A stretch of DNA of 64,000 bases from contig JARDYH010000001.1 in NCBI GenBank assembly GCA_029215795.1, positions 14,469,501-14,533,500 of the forward strand, given 5' to 3'. The notes beneath the pieces were generated by a model. It worked only from the letters and a program-made list of their open reading frames with translations. It was not told the origin of the DNA and did no database searches. This DNA comes from Anniella stebbinsi. Its lineage: Eukaryota > Chordata > Lepidosauria > Squamata > Anniellidae. The translations under genes were made by a program, and so were the position numbers. This document shows, one piece after another, positions 56,400 through 64,000 of this stretch. Within the stretch, counting starts at the first letter, position 1. Each line of letters begins with the position of its first letter.

Positions 56400-57440
56400 G
56401 ATATGCAATTTGATCTGCAGAGGTGACTGTGGGGTTGTGGGAAATGATGATGAACAACTTAAGATCAGCTACTTCTCATTTCTTAGAGCATCGCCTTATG
56501 TTGAGAGTTGCAACCCAACACATCTGACAGGCACCAGGTTGGGGAATGTTGTTCAAGAACAAGGGAAGGCAGAATGTAGATCTCTAGATGTTTTGGAATT
56601 CAACTTGTAAATGCCCCTATCAGCATGGGCAGTTATCAGGAATGCCGTGAGTTGATGTCCAACTCATCAGGATAGATCTATTTTCTGCCCACATCTGTAC
56701 TAAAGAATGATGTTTTCCAGCATTAAGATATGTGATCAATCAAGGAACTACAAAAGAGCTGCATCACTTTAAATAAACTGTCAAAACCAAATGGAACAAC
56801 AATGAATGAATCTTGAATATCTAATCCAGGTAGCCCTTCAGACATCAACATTAGTTTTCAACACATGGCATAGGATGTCTGTTTCTTGAATATCAGATAA
56901 AGGATTTCTCTTACTTGTTCAGCAGTGTGAGTTCAAAGGCAGAGCTACCACCTAATACTTTCATGCATAAGTATTATTTTAAAATCAAGTATGAATTGAT
57001 TTTTGTCTTCCCCATAAAACGGGAGTTACAGTGCAACACATCTGGAGAGCACCAGGCTGGAGAAGGTTGACTCCTATACATGTCTTCTCAGAAGCCAGTG
57101 CCACTGAATTCACTAGGGCGTTCTCCCAAGAGGTATAGGATTTCAAACTAATCTCATCTGAAAGGTGTTCAAGAAGCCAAACTAAACCTCTTCTGCTCCG
57201 CTGTTGCTTTGATGAGATGATGTATTGTGCCGGGATTGTGGGGAGTGAACAGTATATTTTTTATAAATACATTTTAATAAAAAAACATTGGTTCTTTGAA
57301 AGGCAGGATATTGACCAAAAGTTGGAAGTGCCTGGCACATGCTTTGGTTCTAGATCTGTAATTAATAGTGCCCCTTTTGTTATCAAGAGTGCTGCTATAT
57401 GCAAGATGTGTATGAGAGAAAAGTATTGGGCAGACCCAGT
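56400..57440. other. spacer of the inverted duplication
   Basis: The spacer holds the 85-base direct repeat, a half MITE at about 56515-56555 and 57020-57068, and a weak cctatac palindrome at about 57070-57145. No gene was recognised. Confidence 0.5.
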
Positions 57441-57445
57441 AAAGG

Positions 57446-57595
57446 TATGGAACAGCAGTCCCCATCCTGCTGCTCCCCAGGTGTTTGAGATGACAAGTCC
57501 CAGCATTCCTGACCATGGGACATACTGACTTGCAATGATGGGAGTTGTAGTCCAACACCTTTGGAGGGCGCCAGGTTGGGGAAGGGCTGCTCTAA
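57446..57595. mobile_element. palindromic MITE, ACTCCCATCAT family
   Basis: The ends gaacagcagtccccatcctg and ccaggttggggaagggctgc are inverted, and the centre is gacaagtcccagcattcctg / gatgggagttgtagtcc. It forms part of the right arm of the inverted duplication. Confidence 0.6.
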
Positions 57596-57600
57596 ACAAA

Positions 57601-58444
57601 AATAATATAATAATAATATTTATTTGTAACCCGCCTCTCCCTCCAGATCGAGGCAGGGAACAGCAACAATATAAACATAAAAATCATAACAGCTAAATTT
57701 TTAAAAAAGCAACAGAACAATACAACATTAAAAACAATTTAAAATTAATCTGGATAGGCCTGTCGGAAGAGGACAGTCTTCATGACTCTCTTAAATTCAT
57801 GAAGACTGTCAATTTGTCTAACCTCCTCCGACAGACCATTCCATAGTCTGGGAGCGATGGAAGAAAAGGTCCTCTGGGTAACACTCGCCAGCCTAGTTCT
57901 GGCTGGCTTGAGTAAGTTCTTCCCAGAGGACCTAAGTGTGCGGGGCGGATTGTACGGGAGAAGGCGATCCCGCAGGTACCCTGGACCCAAACCATGTAGG
58001 GCTTTAAAGGTAATAACCAACACTTTATACTTTGCCCGGAAACTGATAGGCAGCCAATGAAGCGATTTTAAAACTGGTGTAATGTGATCACCCCTAGGTG
58101 TACCGGTGACCAACCTGGCTGCCATATTTTGAACAAGTTGAAATTTCCGGACTAGGCACAAAGGTAGCCCTATGTACAGCGCATTGCAGAAGTCGAGCCT
58201 CGAAGTTACCAGCATGTGCACTACCGTCTTTAGGTCTTCCAACTCTAGGAAGGGGCACAGCTGGCGTATCAGCCGAAGCTGATAGTAGACACTCCTGGCC
58301 GTCGCATCAATCTGGGCTGTCACCTGGAGCGACGGATCCAGGAGTACCCCCCAAGCTGCGAACACAATCTTTCAGGGGGGGTGTAACCCCATCCAGAACT
58401 GGTTGACACACCTCCAGACCCAGGTTGGAGAAGCAGGTGGCCCC
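57601..58444 (-). mobile_element. L2-type LINE, 5'-truncated, young
   Basis: In complement it ends with gttccctgcctcgatctgg, gaggcgggttacaaataaat and an (ATT)n tail at 57601-57620. It carries a 206-codon open frame and interrupts one arm of the inverted duplication. It belongs to the same terminal subfamily as 20265-20372. Confidence 0.85.
57745..58365 (-). pseudogene. L2 ORF2 C-terminal part, open frame
   Basis: An uninterrupted 206-codon frame contains WGVLLDPSLQVTAQIDA, YYQLRLIRQLCPFLELEDLK, SRLDFCNALYIGLPLC, LKSLHWLPISFRAKYKVLVI, GLGPGYLRDRLLPYNPPRTL and RTFSSIAPRLWNGLSEEVR. This is the whole region after the RT palm in L2 ORF2, ending at a natural stop. The RT palm and endonuclease are absent through 5' truncation. 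The long open frame fits a recent insertion. Confidence 0.85.
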
Positions 58445-58694
58445 TAAGTTCTTCGTGATCAGTTTTCCACAACCCCACAGTCACCTCTGCATATCATATT
58501 CGCCACCCTGTCCTCATGGTTTATCTGCTTTAAGAGAATGAGAATTTCACTTGCACTTTCTGCCTCCTTAGGGAGGATGTGGCGTTAAGGCTTGTGAGCC
58601 TTAACTCCCAATTTCCCTGCTTTTTGGTGCTTGGTTGGAAACTGTAGAGCCTTAACATTGTTTTTGTAAACTGTAGGTTTTTTGTTTAATGAAT

Positions 58695-58838
58695 TTCATG
58701 GCTTTGTGTAACGAATGACTGGATATTATACAGTTGACAACCAAGCCAGTGTCAGCCAGGATGTTATACCATCTTGACATCCAATATAAAATCAAAGCTA
58801 GTGTTATGTGTTGAACTCACTTTTAACATTAATAAATC
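58695..58838. other. unique sequence
   Basis: Nothing was recognised. Confidence 0.4.
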
Positions 58839-59556
58839 AACCAAAATGCTTGCATCTCCCTCATTTTTAAAGATAAAGAGATGAAACCTGGTATTATGGT
58901 AGCTCTTAAGTAGGGATATAGCTATGCCAAGTATGAAGCAGATCCGTTCATGCCTTGATTTTTAGGAATTTTTAAAAGTTCAAACAGAAATCTCTTTGGG
59001 GTCCAGGAAGTTGAGCAGTACAAGTTTAAAAAATGAAATTAAAGATGAAGAGATGAAACTTGGCACCATGGTAGCTCTGAAGTAGGGATTTAGCCATGCC
59101 AAGTTGGAAGCAGATCCGTTCATCCCTTGATTTTTAGAAATGTTTAAAACTTCAATTTAATTTTTTAAATTAATTAAAATGCTTACAATTCCATCATTTT
59201 TAAAGAAAAAGGGATGAAACTTGACAGCATGGTAGCTCTTAAGTAGGGCTTGAGCCATGCCAAGTTGGAAGCAGATCTGTTTATGCCTTGAGTTTTAGGA
59301 ATTTTTTAAACTTCAAACCCAATACTCCTCTTTGGGGTCTAGGGCCTTGAGCAGTACATTAAAAAAAAAGAAAGAAAGTAAAGATGAAGAATGAAACTTG
59401 GCACCATGGTACCTCTTAAGTAAGGCTTTAGCCATGCCAAGTTGAAAGCAGATTGGTTCATGCCTTGAATTTTAGAAAAAATTTTGAAGTCAAACTTGTT
59501 AAAAAAATATCCTAAAAATCAAGGCACGAACCGATCTGCTTCCAACTTGGCATGGC
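58839..59556 (+). repeat. dimeric tandem repeat, two dimers plus inverted scrap
   Basis: Four related units of about 135-200 bases share gatgaaacttggcaccatgg, agctcttaagtagggattta, gccatgccaagttggaagca and gatccgttcatgccttgat. Units 1 and 3 also share aaaatgctt, a catttttaaag lead and a ctctttggggtc...ttgagcagtac segment that units 2 and 4 lack. The array is therefore (A-B)(A-B), each dimer about 340 bases. A reversed partial copy (aatcaaggcacgaaccgatc) closes the array at 59511-59556. Confidence 0.75.
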
Positions 59557-59563
59557 TCAATTC

Positions 59564-60196
59564 TAGGGTGACCGCTAAGGTCTGGCGTAGTGGCTAGTGT
59601 TGGACTGGGAGCTGGGAGATCTGGGTTCTACTCCCCACTTAGCCATGGAAATCCATTGGGTGACTTTGGGCCAGTTACAGACTCTCAGCCAAACCCACCT
59701 CACAGGGTTGCTGTTGTGAGGATAAAATGGAGAGGAGGAGGATTATGTATGCCACCTTGGGTTTCTTGGTGGAAAAAAGGTGGGATATAAATGCAATAAT
59801 AAATAATAAAAAAAACCCTGTCAGGATTTCCCCAGATTTCTCCTGGTTTTTGTTCTATCCTTGGTGTCAGGGGGGATTTTATGCAATAGTCTATAATGAC
59901 CTGGAATTACACACTTTCCCTTTTAAGGCCACCATTAGCGTGGCAGGGGGGAATGACATGCTTTCTGGAGGTGTGTCATTCTCTCCCACTGCTCCAATCA
60001 AGGCCTTAAAAGGGGAAAACGTGTCATTCCCAGGCATTATAGAAAAGGGCCTGATTGGAACAGTGGGGTGGGGGTGAGAATGACATGCTTTCCCCTCCTC
60101 CGCTCTAATTGGGAACTTTAAGGTGGCCCCAGAAAGCCATTTTCCTGCCACCCACTAGGTGTCCTCTTTTTTGGTTTCCCAAATATGATCACCCTA
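59564..60196. mobile_element. hAT-type element, family D, with nested SINE
   Basis: Its ends are tagggtgaccgctaagg and aaatatgatcaccct with a final a. The 8-base flanks ctcaattc (59556-59563) and ctcagttc (60197-60204) match at 7 of 8. The interior (aggccaccattagcg, gaatgacatgctttctgg and inverted copies) is GC-rich and resembles the 1.7-2.1 kb cluster. A Sauria SINE sits inside near the left end. It has no coding capacity. Confidence 0.7.
59578..59806 (+). mobile_element. Sauria SINE copy nested in hAT element
   Basis: tctggcgtagtggctagtg (A box), gggttctactcc (decayed B box), gactttgggccagttacaga, gaggataaaatggagagg and an aataataaa tail. It lies within the hAT element, so it is the younger insertion. 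Confidence 0.8.
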
Positions 60197-60204
60197 CTCA
60201 GTTC

Positions 60205-60928
60205 TTGCACAGGCTGCATTTCCATCCCTAGATATTTACTCAAAAGTAAGACCCATTGAATTTCCTTGGTTCTTGAAAAGCAACACACTTGCTTTTAGAT
60301 TTGCCAGTTTAAGCATTCTATGTGTGCTCTGCTCTGTCTGTCCCTATAGTTTCCTGCAAGGTCCAGCCAGGGGAAGCCAGTAAATTAAACCCAGGGGTGG
60401 AGGGTGGGATTCCCTCAAGTTCATCTGACAGCAGGTGCTATAGAACATGGACCTTCCAGGAGTGTTGAGGCTGGATTTCCGGCAGATCCAGCCAGGCAAC
60501 TTTATGGGCTGTTAGTCCCTCCATTTGGTAGCCCGCAGAGCACCTGCCTCATAAGGCAAATGGCCACATGAGAACTGTTATTATGGCCTGCTACTTTGTT
60601 TGTCTTTTGTAGTCTGTGGTCCAGATCTCTTCAAAAGGGGGAATAGTGTTTTGTGGTTGGGGTCAGTCTAAATTATCTCCAGGGGTCCCTTACTCAGTGC
60701 CTCTGATAGCAAAGAGATTGAGGATTTTCCCCAACTCTGTTACTCTTGAAGTTACTAGGCCTGTTGAAAATAGATTTTATAACATAAGCATGAAAACAGT
60801 GAATACCCCTTTTAACTTGTTAAACCAATGAAAACATGCCACACAAGAAGTCTTAAGATATGAATGGTTTATAAAGAAAAGTAAATGCAAAAGAACAGCA
60901 GATGCAGAAGTGAAATCTGAAACATTAC
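60205..60928. other. unique sequence
   Basis: About 60225-60265 is a weak relative of the cctatac palindrome (aagtaagacccattgaat). No gene was recognised. Confidence 0.45.
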
Positions 60929-60929
60929 T

Positions 60930-61205
60930 ATTAGTAGTAGTAGTAGTAGTATCCTGCCTTTTGCCCAATGCTGGGCCTCAGGGCAGCCTTACAAAACTAA
61001 AACATATACAGCTAAAACCTATAAATTGGAATATTCAAAAGTTAAAAATATAATTAAATACTTTCAATATTAAAGCGTTTAAAACATGTTAAATATATAA
61101 CAATTTAAAAGTCAAAGGTACAGACAGAGGTCCAGATTATTTGCCAAAGGCCTGCTGGAAGAAAAAAAGGGGTTGTCTGCCTCCAAAAACACATCAAGGA
61201 GGAAG
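60930..61205 (-). mobile_element. L2-type LINE 3' end
   Basis: In complement it ends with aaggctgccctgaggccc, agcattgggcaaaaggc and a (TAC)n tail at 60932-60951. It is 5'-truncated near 61205. Confidence 0.6.
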
Positions 61206-61209
61206 CCAG

Positions 61210-62260
61210 TGTAGACTGCAAGGATTAGAAAGAAAATCCATGTGTGTACACTATGCAAAATACACGACAGCTCAACTGTTTCTAAACCTTATTAGAAAAA
61301 CAGGGTGACTAGGCCGAAACCAACGTTGTAGCCCCAGAAGCACTTTGAAAGGTTTCAACATTGTACTTAAAACTTAACACCGGCCCAAACTAATTAAATG
61401 AAGTGTTTGAAGCTTTCAACTTCATAGCAGTATGGACCAAACTCTTAGAAAAGAGGGAAGGAGCACTGTGTGTGTATGGGGTGGGGGTGGGGATAGAAAG
61501 AAAGGTATAGCCACCTATTCCCAGGAGAGATCTGAAGATCAGGTTACCATGGATCCAGAGGAAACACACTCTGCTTCACCAGGGAGCAAAAGAGCAAACT
61601 GGCCTTATGAAGATAGCCCAAAATACTCTCAGAGCCAAAGGAATGCATGTTCCAGAAGAGAAAAAAGAAACTCTTCTTCTTCTTCTTCTTCTTCTTCTTC
61701 TTCTTCTCTCAAAAGGTCTGTACTAGAGGCAGCGGCCATTTCACCCACCCATCCCACAATCTAAGGCAGGAGGGAGGGGGGAGAGCGACGCTACTGAGCG
61801 TGCCTCGCGCTATGAGGGAAGCATTGACTTGAATGAGAGGTTAAAATATTCCTTAAAAATCAACCGAAGGGAATTTTAAAAAAACGAAAAGCTTTCCACC
61901 AACTACAGTGAAGGAGGAAGAAGACCCCACCACTAGATTAATTAATAAGGCTCTAGAAATTATGCAAATCGTGAGCACAAAACTCGGAAACAGAAAGTCA
62001 TTTGACAAAAGCAGGGAGATAGGTTTGTGTTCCTTTTCTACTTAAACTGCTCTCCTTCCCTCAATCTCTCACCAATCTTCTTGAAATTGTCAGGTAATGT
62101 AAAACAAACATTTCTTTCTGGCATCTGTAAATTTCAGAAAGGCTGATGAAACATTGTAGATTTTATGGCTGTTAGAATGAACCCCCCCCCCCCAATTATC
62201 ACTTTAACATGGAGGAATGTGTTTTTTACTGACGGCCCTTAACAATGTTGGCACGACTGT
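61210..62260. other. unique sequence with (TTC)n microsatellite
   Basis: A (CTT)n run at 61671-61708 produces serine- and phenylalanine-rich false frames. A poly-C run lies at about 62180-62191. No gene was recognised. Confidence 0.5.
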
Positions 62261-62264
62261 GCCT

Positions 62265-62708
62265 CCATTAGTAAATATAAATTTACAGAAATTAAAATAG
62301 AATTAAACCTGCAGCAAAATTAAAAATATTTTAAAATTTAAAAAAAAGCAGTAACACATTTAATATATATACATACAAATACATTAGCACAGGTTCAGAG
62401 TAGTTCCACAAGCCTGCCACAATAAAAAAAAGTTTTTGCTTGCCTCCGGAAGTGTAACACAGAGGGAGCCAATCTGGCTTCCTTAGGAAGGGAGTTCCAG
62501 AGCCTTGGAGCAGCCACAGAGAAGGCCCTCTCCCGCGTACCCATCAGGCATGCCTGGGATGTTGGTGGGACTGAGAGAAAGGCCTCCCCAGAAGATCTCA
62601 GAGCACGGGCAGGCTCATATGGGAGAATATGGTCTTTCAGATAAACTGGACCTGAGCCATATAGGGCTTTATAGGTGATAACCAAACCAGGGATCCTGAA
62701 CCCCATCC
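62265..62708 (-). mobile_element. L2-type LINE 3' end with C-terminal ORF remnant
   Basis: A minus-strand frame at 62395-62706 reads LVITYKALYGSGPVYLKDHI, LPYEPARALRSSGEAFLS and RERAFSVAAPRLWNSLPKEA, the L2 ORF2 C-terminus up to its stop. The AT-rich 3' untranslated region follows to about 62265. It is 5'-truncated. Confidence 0.8.
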
Positions 62709-62709
62709 T

Positions 62710-64000
62710 GGAGAATTTTATTTGGACTGCATTGAAAGTGAATCGGCACGACTTGCACCTCCCAAAACAATGTGCAGATTGGGACTCCGTCCAAATTTAT
62801 ACCTTTTGCCCTATCATTATGATCCCATCATGGTGATGCTACATTACACATTTATACCTCATGGGACACACACAAAGACATTTGTGCTGGTATTTTGGAT
62901 AATGTGGAATGAAAAGCGGGAAATAACACTACGATAGTGGTATATGTAATGTAGAATGTACCCCAACGGTTATCAATGCACTTCTGATTTCAGACTTCTC
63001 TGAATTCTGCAATACAGCTTTCAGCTCTAAAAATGTAACCAAGATGGGTATACAATGTGCACTGTATGAAAATGTGTATTTTACAATAAGATGTGTATGA
63101 AATTCATGCAAATTGTCACGCACTTTCCCAAAGTAAAGACCCCCATCCCCTTTACAGAGTAATGTGAAAATGGAACAGATTTATGAATGCATGCATGCAA
63201 AAACTGGAGACGGTTTGAAAATAAGAGTAGTGCACCCACCCTGGTCCGAATTTATTTAGTGAAGTGGTATTCTGCAGTTCCTTTCTTCCAACCTGAGGAA
63301 TATGGTTCTACTTCATTCCTATTTCGAAGGTTAATCTTTGAAACCATAAGAGATGGAACGCGTAAAGGAAAAAAAGAAGAGAATAGTTTCTGAGGTCGTT
63401 GGCACTCATGGCTTGCAGGTCACAAGAATCTGGCCTACGAACAGCGTCTCTTTCTTGAACCTGCAGGATGGCTATTATTTGGGGTGGGGGAAAGGGGGTC
63501 ATTCATCCAAGTTCTGAGCCTTGTTCCATCGGCTTCTTTGTTGATCGTCTGAACTAATTAGTGCCGAAAGCCAGTCCTTGTTACCACGTATGAGTCTCTG
63601 AATAAGTGACAAGTCTTTGTGCTGGGAAGAACATTTAATATCGCAGATGCGAATCCTTTTCTTTTTGTAACTCACTGTTTTGTCTTGTCTGCATTCGGCA
63701 TCCCACAGAATGAGCATCTCACAACCTTACACGTGCTGAGCAAAATCTATTTGAAAACTGTCCCTGTCTTCAAGCATACAAAGAGATATTATCTGGTTGT
63801 TTTTCTGCAGACTATGATCTGGCATTCCTGAGCTGGCTTGTTTTCAACCTATTTCCTTCACTGAAACAATGCCTGAATTATATTATTGGGAAAAAAAGAA
63901 GAGAAAAGATTGCCGGTTCCATTTCTCTCTCCCTCACCTTGCCCGTTTTTCTCTTTCTTTTTTAAAAAAATAAAAAATGAAATAGCAAAACAACAACAAC
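62710..64000. other. unique sequence
   Basis: No gene or known repeat was recognised to the end of the window. Confidence 0.5.

Larger units (their letters stand above)
57476..58690 (-). repeat. inverted duplication, right arm, split by L2
   Basis: The reverse complement of the left arm appears in two pieces, 57476-57600 and 58445-58690, separated by an L2 copy. The left arm lacks this L2 at the matching point, so the L2 arrived after the duplication. Arms are about 1.1 kb apart. Confidence 0.8.

Noticed and set aside
58839..59556. CRISPR-like array
   Set aside because: Repeats are long, diverged and directly adjoining, with no constant short repeats or unique spacers; the genome is a vertebrate's.
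61432..61764. 110-codon frame ending in poly-serine
   Set aside because: Driven by a (TTC)n microsatellite; no conserved domain.

Overview
The window looks like non-coding, repeat-rich nuclear DNA from a squamate reptile (lizard or snake). The main reason is six copies of a tRNA-derived SINE whose head, body and tail match the Sauria SINE family, beside many 5'-truncated L2-type LINE ends, CR1 ends, an R4/Dong-type LINE fragment and many palindromic non-autonomous DNA transposons. No ordinary protein-coding exon, tRNA gene, rRNA gene or CRISPR array was recognised. The only credible protein-coding signals are decayed retrotransposon reverse transcriptase or endonuclease remnants. All family names come from recognition of sequence, not from a database search.

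Layout. 1-5 kb: a short CTACAC-type MITE, a GC-rich cluster of nested palindromes (1.68-2.12 kb), and an L2 end followed by a SINE that was itself split by a second L2 end. 5-8 kb: a CTACAC MITE, an L2 end split by a palindromic hAT MITE, a CCAGTGGAGGCT palindrome and an old SINE. 8-13 kb: mostly unique DNA, a 513-bp GG-TIR element, then an R4-type LINE 3' part abutted by an L2 end, and another L2 end. 13-22 kb: an unclassified block (13.3-14.7 kb), one Sauria SINE, a GC-rich MITE with a G-quadruplex motif, a second hAT-A MITE, a purine tract and two L2 ends tail to tail. 22-30 kb: a 559-bp hAT element with a perfect 8-bp target duplication, a Sauria SINE, an L2 end, unique DNA and the second GG-TIR element. 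30-36 kb: the third hAT-A MITE, L2 and CR1 ends, and a broken reverse transcriptase of an unassigned LINE. 36-45 kb: a CpG-rich palindromic MITE, unique DNA and a run of L2 ends. 45-48 kb: a CR1 fragment split by a 1.3-kb L2 with most of its RT domain, then a 584-bp palindromic hAT element. 48-56 kb: SINEs and mostly unique DNA. 56-60 kb: the most structured part, with a large inverted duplication whose right arm is split by a young L2, a dimeric tandem repeat, and a hAT element carrying a Sauria SINE. 60-64 kb: two L2 ends and unique DNA.

Several unique islands (about 21.2-21.8, 25.6-25.8, 35.0-35.1, 39.1-39.3, 49.9-50.1 and 51.3-51.5 kb) have the homopolymer-poor, TAAT/ATTA- and CAGCTG-containing look of vertebrate conserved non-coding elements. 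That would fit an intron or intergenic regulatory landscape, but it is an impression that needs alignment to test. I found no convincing new biological system. The best candidates for undescribed structure are the inverted duplication, the dimeric tandem repeat beside it, and several small palindromic transposon families whose target duplications can be read directly.
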